Source: Streptomyces sp. NBC_01750
Lineage (GTDB): Bacteria > Actinomycetota > Actinomycetes > Streptomycetales > Streptomycetaceae
Length of the DNA stretch: 64,000 nucleotides
Direction of reading: 5' to 3'
Assembly: GCF_035918095.1 (NCBI RefSeq)
Contig: NZ_CP109137.1
Coordinates: 2,544,001 to 2,608,000, forward strand
Under the pieces are notes generated by a model that saw only the letters and a list, made by a program, of their open reading frames with translations, did not search any database and was not told where the DNA came from. The translations under genes were made by a program, and so were the position numbers. Below, piece after piece: positions 52,191-60,512 of the stretch; positions within the stretch are counted from its first letter, which is position 1; the number at the start of each line of letters is the position of its first letter.

Positions 52191-52228
52191 GTAACGTGGG
52201 GTTCACAAATGGGCAACGGTCGGGAAAT
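52191..52228 (+). promoter_or_regulatory. Tandem GlnR boxes upstream of glnII
   Basis: Half-sites GTAAC (52191), TTCAC (52202), GCAAC (52213) and GAAAT (52224) are separated by exactly six bases each, as in the gTnAC-n6-GaAAC double box. The array lies 55 bases before the glnII start codon, so it probably overlaps or adjoins the promoter. Confidence 0.75.
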
Positions 52229-52282
52229 CCCGGATTGCGAAGCTGCGCGGCATACCGCTGCACCCGCAAAGGATGAGGCCCC

Positions 52283-53302
52283 GTGACCTTCAAGGCTGAG
52301 TACATCTGGATCGACGGCACCGAGCCGACCGCCAAGCTTCGCTCGAAGACGAAGATACTGACGGACGGGGCGGAGCTGCCCATCTGGGGCTTCGACGGGT
52401 CCAGCACCAACCAGGCCAAGGGGCATGCGTCCGACCGCGTGCTCAAGCCGGTCTTCTCCTGTCCGGACCCGATCCGCGGCGGCGACGACGTCCTGGTGAT
52501 GTGTGAGGTCCTCAACACCGACATGACTCCGCACGCCTCCAACACCCGCGCGGCGCTCGCCGAGGTCTCGGAGAAGTTCGCCGCCCAGGAGCCGATCTTC
52601 GGTATCGAGCAGGAGTACACCTTCTTCAAGGGCTCCCGCCCGCTGGGCTTCCCCGAGGGCGGCTTCCCGGCCGCGCAGGGCGGCTACTACTGCGGTGTCG
52701 GCGCCGACGAGATCTTCGGCCGTGACGTCGTCGAGGCCCACCTGGAGAACTGCCTGAAGGCGGGCCTCGGCATCTCCGGTATCAACGCCGAGGTCATGCC
52801 CGGCCAGTGGGAGTTCCAGGTCGGACCGCTGGCTCCGCTGGAGGTCTCCGACCAGCTGTGGATCGCGCGCTGGCTGCTGTACCGCACCGCCGAGGACTTC
52901 GAGGTCTCCGCGACGCTCGACCCGAAGCCGGTGAAGGGCGACTGGAACGGCGCGGGCGCGCACACCAACTTCTCCACCAAGGCGATGCGCGAGGGCTACG
53001 ACGCGATCATCACCGCCTGCGAGTCGCTGGGCGAGGGCTCCAAGCCGCTCGACCACGTCAAGAACTACGGTGCGGGCATCGACGACCGCCTCACCGGTCT
53101 GCACGAGACGGCCCCGTGGAACGAGTACAGCTACGGCGTCTCCGACCGTGGCGCCTCGGTCCGTATCCCGTGGCAGGTCGAGCAGGACGGCAAGGGTTAC
53201 ATCGAGGACCGCCGCCCGAACGCCAACGTCGACCCGTACGTGGTGACGCGGCTGATCGTCGACACCTGCTGCGCCGCGCTGGAGAAGGCCGGCCAGGTCT
53301 GA
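52283..53302 (+). CDS. glnII: Glutamine synthetase type II (eukaryotic-like)
   Basis: 339 residues. The start MTFKAEYIWIDGTEPTAKLRSKTKI, the GFDGSSTNQAKG motif, the metal site FGIEQEYTFFKG, NAEVMPGQWEFQVGP, WNGAGAHTNFSTKAMR and GVSDRGASVRIP are those of GSII. It is heat-labile and unadenylylated in Streptomyces, where it accompanies GlnA. The GTG start at 52283 follows AAAGGATGAGG. It is under a double GlnR box and followed by a hairpin. Confidence 0.96.
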   Translation: MTFKAEYIWIDGTEPTAKLRSKTKILTDGAELPIWGFDGSSTNQAKGHASDRVLKPVFSCPDPIRGGDDVLVMCEVLNTDMTPHASNTRAALAEVSEKFAAQEPIFGIEQEYTFFKGSRPLGFPEGGFPAAQGGYYCGVGADEIFGRDVVEAHLENCLKAGLGISGINAEVMPGQWEFQVGPLAPLEVSDQLWIARWLLYRTAEDFEVSATLDPKPVKGDWNGAGAHTNFSTKAMREGYDAIITACESLGEGSKPLDHVKNYGAGIDDRLTGLHETAPWNEYSYGVSDRGASVRIPWQVEQDGKGYIEDRRPNANVDPYVVTRLIVDTCCAALEKAGQV

Positions 53303-53326
53303 TCGCGCTGCCGTGCCGCACACACG

Positions 53327-53359
53327 AGGGCGTCCGCCGGTCCCGCCGGTGGGCGCCCT
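53327..53359 (+). terminator. Hairpin after glnII
   Basis: AGGGCGTCCGCCGG (53327-53340) pairs with CCGGTGGGCGCCCT (53346-53359) through 12 Watson-Crick and two weaker pairs, 24 bases after the stop codon. Confidence 0.6.
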
Positions 53360-53498
53360 TCGGCATGCCGGCGCCCTTTCGCGAGAGGGTTTTCTTCGGC
53401 GTGGATCGCGCCAGGTGACCGTCAGGTCGGTGTCAACGTCCGTATCAACGTGCGGAAGGCCACTGCTGCCGCCGGACGACATCTGCTTCAATGGGGAC

Positions 53499-53618
53499 AT
53501 GGCCAGCTTCCAGCACATCGCGACAGGTCGCAGCGACCTTGAGCCGTTCTGGCCTTCCCGGCAGCACCATGACTTCGACCGGGTGTGTTGCCGCGCGGTG
53601 AACGCGCAGGCCCTCTAA
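53499..53618 (+). CDS. 39-residue putative leader peptide
   Basis: MASFQHIATGRSDLEPFWPS, then RQHHDFDRVCCRAVNAQAL. The closing pattern HHDFDRVCC resembles the HxDLxRVxxxxCR ending of the short leader peptides found before sulfur and cysteine genes in actinobacteria, with two adjacent Cys codons near the end. GGGGAC precedes the ATG. It is 90 bases upstream of the winged-helix gene. Translation may sense cysteinyl-tRNA and control the next gene; I see no strong terminator in the gap, so coupling or ribosome pausing is as likely as attenuation. Confidence 0.55.
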   Translation: MASFQHIATGRSDLEPFWPSRQHHDFDRVCCRAVNAQAL

Positions 53619-53708
53619 AGCCGCTCATCCCGGTCTTCGGCCAGCGCGCACGACGTACGTCCGTCTCATCGACTCGACGACTCCTCCGCGCGAAAGAGCT
53701 GACCTCTC

Positions 53709-54326
53709 ATGGCGAACTCCCGTTCCTTCTCCGCCGTCTCCGCCGTCTCCGCCGTCTCCGCCGTCCCCGCTGCGACCGCCGTCAACCAGTATCCGATCAG
53801 CCCGGGCCGGCACCGGCTGCGTGCCGTCGACCGGGACGAGGTCGTGACCACCGCGCAGGTGGTGGACTTCCTTCCGCCGGGTGCCACATGGCTGCCCGCG
53901 CCCCAGCACACTCTGCCCACACTGCCGGATCAGCCGCCGATGATCGGCTACCTCGTTCTCGTACCGGCCGATCAGCAGCCGCCGTCCGCTCTGGCGCCGT
54001 CCGCCCTGGTGCCGTCCGTCGCGCCGGCCCAGGCCCAGGAGGGCGCCGGACCGGTCTCCATCGACAGCGTCCAGCGCACCGCCCTGGTGGACGGGCAGGC
54101 GCTGGATCTGACCTACCTCGAGTTCGAGCTGCTCGCGCACCTGGTGGCGCATCCGCACCGGGTGCACACCCGCGACCAGTTGGTGACCACCGTCTGGGGT
54201 TACGGGCATGTGGGCGACGGCCGGACCGTCGACGTCCATGTGGCCCGGCTGCGGCGCAAGCTGGGCGCCGAGCACCGCCGTACGATCCAGACCGTACGGC
54301 GGGTCGGCTACAAGTACGCGCCCTGA
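53709..54326 (+). CDS. Stand-alone OmpR-type winged-helix protein without receiver domain
   Basis: 205 residues. The C-terminal 95 residues form an OmpR/PhoB-type DNA-binding domain: LDLTYLEFELLAHLVAHPHRVHTRDQLVTTVWGYG (in pieces), RTVDVHVARLRRKLG and TIQTVRRVGYKYAP. The N-terminal 100 residues hold no phosphoacceptor receiver; they start with four SAV repeats and have a PATAVNQYPISPGRHRLRAVDRDEV segment. It is thus an orphan regulator whose signal is unknown. It follows the Cys-containing leader peptide. Confidence 0.82.
   Translation: MANSRSFSAVSAVSAVSAVPAATAVNQYPISPGRHRLRAVDRDEVVTTAQVVDFLPPGATWLPAPQHTLPTLPDQPPMIGYLVLVPADQQPPSALAPSALVPSVAPAQAQEGAGPVSIDSVQRTALVDGQALDLTYLEFELLAHLVAHPHRVHTRDQLVTTVWGYGHVGDGRTVDVHVARLRRKLGAEHRRTIQTVRRVGYKYAP
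53730..53765 (+). repeat. Four perfect 9-base tandem repeats (TCCGCCGTC)
   Basis: Encode Ser-Ala-Val four times at residues 8-19 of the winged-helix protein. In-frame unit, so copy changes would lengthen or shorten the N-terminus without frameshift. Confidence 0.9.
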
Positions 54327-54336
54327 GCAGTCCGCA

Positions 54337-54372
54337 CGGAGCCCTGCCTGCCCGACGGCAGGCGGGGCTCCG
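54337..54372 (+). terminator. Terminator after the winged-helix gene
   Basis: CGGAGCCCTGCCTG (54337-54350) pairs with CAGGCGGGGCTCCG (54359-54372), 14 pairs with one G-T, eleven bases after the stop codon. Confidence 0.75.
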
Positions 54373-54381
54373 TCGTGTCCC

Positions 54382-54473
54382 GGGGCGTGTTTGAGAAGCA
54401 GCGCCGTTCGCCCCCAGGGCTGGGGTCCCCCCCCGGACGAAGTCCAGGGGGAGGGACTTGTGGAACACGCCCC
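54382..54473 (-). repeat. Stop-codon-linked hairpin repeat, copy A
   Basis: Ends are the inverted repeat GGGGCGTGTT / AACACGCCCC. Inside, read from the PepSY gene, is CCCCCTGGACTTCGTCCGGGGG, described here in parts: a GGAC-TTCG-like tetraloop hairpin flanked by C and G runs. The element begins on the PepSY stop codon (CTAG). Copies B and C have the same relation to their genes. Confidence 0.7.
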
Positions 54474-55885
54474 TAGCCGGTCCGCCCGCGGAACCGGGGC
54501 ACGGCGGCCAGCGTGATGTCGAGGGCCAGGAACAGCAGCAGGCTGACGCCGAGCATCGGTACGAACCAGCCGATCAGCCCGGTGGCCGCGGCTATCGGCA
54601 GCAGCGCCGGCAGCGGCACCTTGCGCCATGCTCCGCGCGGCATCGGCCGGCCGACGCTCAGCCTGCGCTCCTTCGTCGGCCTGCGCAGCCACCACATCCG
54701 GTAGCCCCACACGATCAGCAGGATGAGGGCGAGCGCGAGCGCGGCCAGCGCCAGCTGGTTGGCGAGGCCGAGGAAGACACCGGTGTGGGCGTCGATGCCG
54801 AAGCGGGTCAGTTTGGCGAGAAGCGGGTAGTCGGCAAAGCGCAGTTCGTCGATGACCTTGCCGTTGGACGGGTCGACGGCGACCGAGTCGAGATGGACGG
54901 GGAACTGGGTGTCCCTCTCCTTGACGACATAGCCGTTGCCCTCCTCCGGGAGGGTCACCGTGATCTTCGTGTCGACTCCCGCGGCGCGTGCGGAGGCGAC
55001 GGCCCTGTCGATGCCGACGTCCGCGCCCTGGTGCGCGCCGCCGTGGCCGCTGCCGTGGCCCTCGTGTCCGCCGCCCGTGCCGCCGGCTCCCTCGAGGGTC
55101 GCGGAGACGGTGGGCGTGGCGCCGCCGAGCTGGTCCTGGACCGCGCCGATGTTCTCGCCCGCGTAGCGCGACCAGGTCAGTCCGGTGGCGGAGAGCAGTA
55201 CGAGCCCGGTCACGGCCCACAGTCCGACCGAGCCGTGCCAGGAGAGGGTCCTGCGGCGGCCCTTGGCGCCGCGCTGGGGGACGAACAGGGCGCGCTTCGT
55301 CGTACGCCTGCGGCCGAGCCAGAGCAGCAGTCCGCCGAGAGCGACGACCCAGAGCCAGCTGGCGGCCATTTCGCTGTAGTTACGGCCGAGGTCGCCCAGG
55401 TGCAGATCGCGGTGGAGCTGGTCGAGCCAGGTGCGCAGCGGGAGGGCGCCCGAACCGCCGTAGGAGGTCAGCTCGCCCCGCACCTGTGCGGTGTACGGAT
55501 CCACGAAGACGGCGAGGGACTTGCCTTCCTCGATGTCGGGGGTGGTCATCAGGACGCGAGTGGTCGCGCCGTCCTCGTTCGAGGGCCAGACGGCGGTCAC
55601 CGTGCCCTCGGGTCGGGCCTTGCGGGCGGCTTCGACCTGGGTGCCGAGCGGGAGGGCGCGGTCGCCGACCGGTACCTCGAGCTCATGGCTGTAGAGAATC
55701 TTCTCGGCCTGGAAGGAGAGGGCGTAGAGCAGTCCGCTGGCGGCGGCGATCAGGAGCAGCGGCGCGATGAGCAGGCCGGCGTAGAAGTGGAGCCGGAGGA
55801 TGAGGGGGCGCAGTGAGCTCCAGGTGGATCCCGATCCGGTCTCCGGTGGATTCTCGGTGTTCTGCGCGGGGGCGTCAATGGCCAT
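54473..55885 (-). CDS. PepSY-associated membrane protein with His-rich loop
   Basis: 470 residues with about five membrane helices: LILRLHFYAGLLIAPLLLIAAASG (PepSY_TM start), a periplasmic PepSY-like part with DPYTAQVRGELTS and LHRDLHLGDLG, helices WLWVVALGGLLLWLG, GSVGLWAVTGLVLLSATGL, a second extracellular part and C-terminal helices. A loop near residue 270 is very rich in His and Gly (GGGHEGHGSGHGGAHQG), a likely metal-binding site. Related proteins are iron-siderophore reductases or copper-handling proteins. The downstream neighbour on the transcript is the repeat element; upstream is another His-bearing membrane gene. Confidence 0.85.
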   Translation of the reverse strand: MAIDAPAQNTENPPETGSGSTWSSLRPLILRLHFYAGLLIAPLLLIAAASGLLYALSFQAEKILYSHELEVPVGDRALPLGTQVEAARKARPEGTVTAVWPSNEDGATTRVLMTTPDIEEGKSLAVFVDPYTAQVRGELTSYGGSGALPLRTWLDQLHRDLHLGDLGRNYSEMAASWLWVVALGGLLLWLGRRRTTKRALFVPQRGAKGRRRTLSWHGSVGLWAVTGLVLLSATGLTWSRYAGENIGAVQDQLGGATPTVSATLEGAGGTGGGHEGHGSGHGGAHQGADVGIDRAVASARAAGVDTKITVTLPEEGNGYVVKERDTQFPVHLDSVAVDPSNGKVIDELRFADYPLLAKLTRFGIDAHTGVFLGLANQLALAALALALILLIVWGYRMWWLRRPTKERRLSVGRPMPRGAWRKVPLPALLPIAAATGLIGWFVPMLGVSLLLFLALDITLAAVPRFRGRTG

Positions 55886-55930
55886 GGTGTTCCTAGGGAG
55901 TTGGCGTCGACATGGGGAACCGGCCCCAGG

Positions 55931-56542
55931 TCAGACGGCTGCTCCGGGGGCCGTGGCGCGGGGTACGGGGAAAGCGGGCGGGCCGCGGCGCACCAGGGTG
56001 TGGGCGAGTACGACGCCGGGGAGCCGGAGGGTGCGGGACGGCCGGGGACGCGCCGGGGGCCGCGGGGCTTCGGGCATCCGGACGGCGGTCAGCAGCAGCC
56101 GCAGTGGAGTGAAGGCGAGGGTGCCGATGGCGTGGGCGAGCCGGAAGAACGCGGCCTCGCCGCGGGCCAGCCAGAGCGCGCAGACGGCCGCGGCGAGCAG
56201 GTGGGCGGCGAGCATGCCGGCATCCGCGTCCATCACCGCAGTGGCGGGCTCGTACTGCGGATGGTGGTGGTGCTGCCCGGCCGTGGCTCCGCCGGCTCCG
56301 GAGAAGATCAGATGCAGCGTGGCCTGTACGGCGAGCAGGCCGGTGCCGATGGTCGGTACGCCGCGGCGCCGCCCGCCGGCGAGCCAGCCCGCGGTCCCGG
56401 TCGCGGCGAAGGCGGCGAGCAGCGCGGTGAACGGGATGTGATCCGCCGGCATACGCGCATGCGCGACGGCGGCCAGAATGACGGACACCGCCGCGAAGAG
56501 CGCGGCCCGAAGGGCGCGCATCGGCGACCGGGCATCTGTCAT
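55931..56542 (-). CDS. Integral membrane protein with HHHH motif, paired with PepSY protein
   Basis: 203 residues with four to five membrane helices (LRAALFAAVSVILAAVAHARMP; IPFTALLAAFAATGTAGWLAGG; GMLAAHLLAAAVCALWLARGEA). After the third helix is AGQHHHHPQYEP, a likely metal ligand. The C-terminal 45 residues are Arg/Pro-rich. It lies 45 bases upstream of the PepSY gene on the same strand, so both are probably expressed together for metal (copper or iron) handling. Function inferred from residues and context. Confidence 0.7.
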   Translation of the reverse strand: MTDARSPMRALRAALFAAVSVILAAVAHARMPADHIPFTALLAAFAATGTAGWLAGGRRRGVPTIGTGLLAVQATLHLIFSGAGGATAGQHHHHPQYEPATAVMDADAGMLAAHLLAAAVCALWLARGEAAFFRLAHAIGTLAFTPLRLLLTAVRMPEAPRPPARPRPSRTLRLPGVVLAHTLVRRGPPAFPVPRATAPGAAV

Positions 56543-56654
56543 GGTCTGCACATGTTGCCATCCCGGGGCCCAGGTCCGGGAGGGGCCTGCGTTCGCTTCC
56601 ACTGGCAGCGGAATCTCTTTCGTCCCGAGCGTCCCGGCAGGCAGAGTCACGGGT

Positions 56655-57650
56655 ATGAGACTTCTGGTTCTGGGGGGTACGGAGTTCGCGGGCCGTGCGG
56701 TGGTCGAGTCTGCCCTTGCGCGCGGCTGGGAGGTGACGGTCTTCCATCGCGGGCGGCACGAAGCACCGGCGGGTGTCACCTCGTTGCTCGGCGACCGCAC
56801 GGCGCCGGACGGGCTCGCGGCGCTCGCGGAGGGCGAGTGGGACGTGGTCGTCGACACCTGGTCGGCCGCGCCGTCGGTGGTACGGGACGCGGCCCGGCTG
56901 CTGGCGGGGCGGGTCGGTCGCTATGTCTATGTATCGAGCTGCTCGGTGTACGCCTGGCCGCCCGCGGCCGGCAACGACGAGACCGGTCCGGTGGTGGAGG
57001 CCTCACCCGACGCGGTCGAAGTCCCGTACGCGGAGGCCAAGCGTGGCGGAGAGCTGGCGGTGCTGGACTCGTTCGGCGAGGAGCGTTCGCTGCTGGTGCG
57101 GGTGGGGCTAATCATCGGCCCGTGGGAGAACATCGGCCGACTGCCGTGGTGGCTGCGGCGGATGGCCCGCGGCGGCCCGGTGCTGGCGCCGGGTCCGCGG
57201 GACACCCCGCTGCAGTACATCGACGTACGCGACCTCGCGGAGTGGATACTCGATGCGTCGGTACGGGGCCTGAGCGGCCCGTACAACCTGGTGAGCGAGC
57301 AGGGCCACACGACCATCGGCGAACTGCTGGAGGCGTGTGCGCGAGCCACCGGCTCGGACGCGGAACTGCGCTGGACGTCCCCGGAGGCGATCCTGACGGC
57401 AGGCATCGAACCCTGGACGGACCTCCCGATCTGGATCCCGCGGGAGCCGCAGCCGGAGCTCCACCGCGCGATCCACCAAGTGAATGTCACCAAGGCGCTT
57501 GCCGCGGGCCTGAGTTGCCGTCCGCCCACGGACACGGTGACGGACACCTGGACCTGGCTCCAGTCCATCGGCGGCACCCCTCCCCAGCGACCGGACCGCC
57601 CGGTGCTGGGCCTGGACCCGGCTGTCGAGGCGAAGGTGCTGGGGCTGTAG
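56655..57650 (+). CDS. NAD-dependent epimerase/dehydratase family protein
   Basis: 331 residues. Rossmann motif MRLLVLGGTEFAGRAVVESAL, atypical SDR/isoflavone-reductase-like, VYVSSCSVYAWPP, and PYAEAKRGGELAVLDSF in which the Tyr-x3-Lys site reads YAEAK. LQYIDVRDLAEWILDA and GPYNLVSEQGHTTIGELLEA follow as in sugar-nucleotide epimerases acting on modified substrates. Gene stands alone; substrate not predicted. Confidence 0.85.
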   Translation: MRLLVLGGTEFAGRAVVESALARGWEVTVFHRGRHEAPAGVTSLLGDRTAPDGLAALAEGEWDVVVDTWSAAPSVVRDAARLLAGRVGRYVYVSSCSVYAWPPAAGNDETGPVVEASPDAVEVPYAEAKRGGELAVLDSFGEERSLLVRVGLIIGPWENIGRLPWWLRRMARGGPVLAPGPRDTPLQYIDVRDLAEWILDASVRGLSGPYNLVSEQGHTTIGELLEACARATGSDAELRWTSPEAILTAGIEPWTDLPIWIPREPQPELHRAIHQVNVTKALAAGLSCRPPTDTVTDTWTWLQSIGGTPPQRPDRPVLGLDPAVEAKVLGL

Positions 57651-58060
57651 GTGACAGCGCCGGCCGGGCGGGACGGGCCACAGTCCCGCACCGTCAAGGC
57701 GGCGCCCTGCAGGACCAAGTCCGCAGCGGGCACGGGGCCGCGCATGCCCGTCGCCGGGGCACGAATCCGCTGAGGATCCGCCGGACGGACGGCCTGCGGA
57801 TCGGCCTGCGGATCGGTCGGGGGATCAGTCTGGGGGATCGGCCTGCGGACAGGCCTGTCACGGCAGTTGAGGCACAGGCCCGCATCGCCGGCGAGCGGGT
57901 GCGGCCCGACCGGGTCACGCCGGGCGACGGTCCCGCCGTCCGAAGCGGTTCGCCGGGCACCGCGGCGCGAAGCCGCCGCAACCGAGGGGGCGGGGGGACG
58001 CCGTCACCCGGCCCGACAGGCCCGCGCCTCCGGCGCGGGCCTGTTTCGGTGTCGTCACCT
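57651..58060. other. Intergenic interval with 12-base tandem repeats
   Basis: No gene supported. From 57791 to about 57850 there are four to five units of GGCCTGCGGATC and variants (GGTCGGGGGATC, AGTCTGGGGGATC). The rest is GC-rich with no recognisable signal until repeat copy B. Confidence 0.6.
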
Positions 58061-58125
58061 GCCCCGGGGCTGGGGGGTCCCCCCGGACGAAGTCCAGGGG
58101 GACGGACTTCTTCCACACGCCCCTA
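58061..58125 (-). repeat. Stop-codon-linked hairpin repeat, copy B
   Basis: Shares with copy A the run CCCCCGGACGAAGTCCAGGGGG (given in halves: CCCCCGGACGA and AGTCCAGGGGG) and the end CACGCCCCTAG that overlaps the MMPL stop codon. The outer left repeat seen in copy A is missing. Confidence 0.7.
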
Positions 58126-60294
58126 GCGGCCCGCGCTCACCGGTGCCGGCCGGCGGCCCTGCGGCGCCGGCCGCACGTCCGACTCGCCGTGTTCCAGCTG
58201 CGGCAGCCACCTCAGACCCCTCGGCGTGCGCCAGTTCCGCTCGCCCAGCAGCGCCATCACCGACGGCAGCAGGACCATCCGTACGATCGTCGCGTCCAGC
58301 AGCACCGCCACCGCCAGGCCCACGCCCATCTGCTGCATGTCCTGCATGGACAGCGTTCCGAAGACCGCGAACACCGCCACCATGATCGCCGCCGCGCCCG
58401 TCACCGCGCCCGCCGTGCGGCGGATGCCCTCGCTGATCGCCGCGCGCGTGTCCTTCCCGCTGTCACGCGCTTCGCGGATCCGCGACACCACGAATACGTG
58501 GTAGTCCATCGACAGACCGAACAGCACCACCAGGACGAACAGCGGCAGCCAGCCCTCGATGGCGCCCACCGACTCCGCACCGAGCGCCGACGCCCCCCAG
58601 CCGTACTGGAAGACGGCGACCATGACGCCGTACGCGGCCGCCACCGAGAGCAGGTTGAGCAGGATCGACGTCAGCGCGATGACGTACGACCGGAAGCAGA
58701 ACAGCATCAGCAGGAACGTCACCGCCGCGATGAACGCGAAGACCGGCACGATGCCGCGCTTCAGCTGGTCGTTGAAGTCGACGGACCCCGCCAGCTCGCC
58801 GCCCACATGCACCTGCGCCCCGGTCCCGGCGAACGCCGCGGGCACCCGCTTCTCGCGCAGGTCCGCCAGCGCGTTCTTGGAGCGGTCGTCGCTGCCGTTG
58901 CCGGCCAGCGCCACCTCGATCTCCGCGATGTTCCGCGCCTTGTGCACCGTCACTTTGTCGGTCGTCGCGTCGAACTTCGCGAGCGCACCCCGCATCCGCT
59001 CGGAGTCGATGTCGTCGGCCTTCACGACCACCCGTGCCGGCTCCGGACCGCCGGGGAACGCCTCGGTGATCTTCTTGTACGCGACGGTCAGGGCGGCGTC
59101 GGAGCCGAACTGCTTCTCCATCCCGAGCTGTTCGGTCTTCATGCCCAGCGCGGGCGCCGCGAGCACCAGCAGCACGGCGACCGCGCCGAACGCGAACAGC
59201 TTCGGCCTGGCCAGTACGGGCCCGAGTACCGCGCCCGCCACCGCGCCGCTCTCGTGCGCGCCCTTCTTGCCGCGCCGGTTCAGGAACGGAATCCGTCCCG
59301 CGTCGATCCGGGCCCCGAGCCAGGACAGCAGCGCCGGCAGCACCGTCACCGAGCCGAGCATCGCGATGAAGACAACGATGATCGTGGCCAGCGCGAAGCC
59401 CTTGAAGAGCATCAGCCCGGACAGGAACATCCCGGCCATCGCCAGCATCACGGTCACACCGGAGACGAGGACGGCCCGCCCGCTGGTCGCGGCAGCGATC
59501 CGCAGCGCGGTCTCGGCGTCGTGCCCGGCGGCCCGCTCGTCACGCTCGCGCCGCAGATAGAAGAGGCAGTAGTCGACGCCGACCGCCAGCCCCATCAGGA
59601 ACATCACGGAGTAGGTGGTCTGGAAGAGGTGCAACTGGTGACTGGCCAGCGAGAGCAGGCCGAAGGCCGCCATGCACGCGGTCAGCGCGAGAACGACCGG
59701 CAGCAGCGCCGCGACGACGGCCCCGAAGGCTACGAGCAGAATGCCGAGCGCCAGCGGTACGGCGGTGAACTCGGCCTTCTGGAAGTCCTCGGCGAGCAGA
59801 TCGCCCAGCCACTTCTCCGAGCTGGCCTGCCCGAACTGATGGATCTCGACGCCCTGTTGGGCCTTGTCCGTGTCCCGTACGGCGTCGAGCACGGGCTGCA
59901 CACGGTCCGCCGCCGTCTTCGAGTCGCCCTTGATCTGGAAGCGGATCAGCGCTTCCCTGCCGTTCTCGGAGGCGAGCGGAGCCTCGATCTTCTGTGCCTC
60001 GCCCGTCTTCTCGATGGCCACGGCCAGCTCGCGCGCCGCGTCCTTCCAGCCGCCGGCCGTCCCGCTGCTGACCAGGACCAGCTCGCCGGCCGGCTGAACC
60101 AGGCCGGCGTCGTCGAGGATCTTCTGGGCTCGTGCGGAGTCGCCGGTGTTCTGCTCGGACTGGGACATCTCGACCATGCCCGACGCCCCGCCGACGGCCG
60201 TGGCCAGGACGACGAAGAGCAGCCAGCCGATGATCGCCGTTTTGCGGTGGTGTGCGCTCCACACACCGATACGTGTCGCGAGGTTACGCCGCAT
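58123..60294 (-). CDS. MMPL/RND-family transporter
   Basis: 723 residues, twelve-helix RND plan in two halves. Helix 1 is KTAIIGWLLFVVLATAVGG; the large extracytoplasmic domain 1 is about 45-185; helices follow with the family's GVDYCLFYLRRERDE and LSMDYHVFVVSRIREA motifs, the Asp-Tyr pairs thought to carry the proton relay. The tail is short. Actinobacterial MMPL proteins export lipids or small hydrophobic compounds. GGGGGAG precedes the ATG. It is divergent from a two-component system that probably controls it. Confidence 0.92.
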   Translation of the reverse strand: MRRNLATRIGVWSAHHRKTAIIGWLLFVVLATAVGGASGMVEMSQSEQNTGDSARAQKILDDAGLVQPAGELVLVSSGTAGGWKDAARELAVAIEKTGEAQKIEAPLASENGREALIRFQIKGDSKTAADRVQPVLDAVRDTDKAQQGVEIHQFGQASSEKWLGDLLAEDFQKAEFTAVPLALGILLVAFGAVVAALLPVVLALTACMAAFGLLSLASHQLHLFQTTYSVMFLMGLAVGVDYCLFYLRRERDERAAGHDAETALRIAAATSGRAVLVSGVTVMLAMAGMFLSGLMLFKGFALATIIVVFIAMLGSVTVLPALLSWLGARIDAGRIPFLNRRGKKGAHESGAVAGAVLGPVLARPKLFAFGAVAVLLVLAAPALGMKTEQLGMEKQFGSDAALTVAYKKITEAFPGGPEPARVVVKADDIDSERMRGALAKFDATTDKVTVHKARNIAEIEVALAGNGSDDRSKNALADLREKRVPAAFAGTGAQVHVGGELAGSVDFNDQLKRGIVPVFAFIAAVTFLLMLFCFRSYVIALTSILLNLLSVAAAYGVMVAVFQYGWGASALGAESVGAIEGWLPLFVLVVLFGLSMDYHVFVVSRIREARDSGKDTRAAISEGIRRTAGAVTGAAAIMVAVFAVFGTLSMQDMQQMGVGLAVAVLLDATIVRMVLLPSVMALLGERNWRTPRGLRWLPQLEHGESDVRPAPQGRRPAPVSAGR

Positions 60295-60512
60295 GGCGTT
60301 TCTCCCCCATTGGTAAGCGCCGGATGAGTCGAGTACGACCCTAGAAATCCGCGCCCCGCCGTCCCAGCCGTCAAGGCCCCCTTCCGCGGAGACGAAAGGC
60401 GAGTACAGGGGGGTGGTGCCAGGTACACCCCCAGTTGGTGTCCGGGCCCAGTGCCGTGACAAACCGGCACCGGCCACACTGGTGTCCGGGAACGGACAAC
60501 GAGGGGAATCCG

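Noticed and set aside
53313..53618. Longer 101-residue reading of the leader-peptide frame
   Set aside because: The upstream part runs through the glnII terminator and has no ribosome site; the 39-residue start has one.
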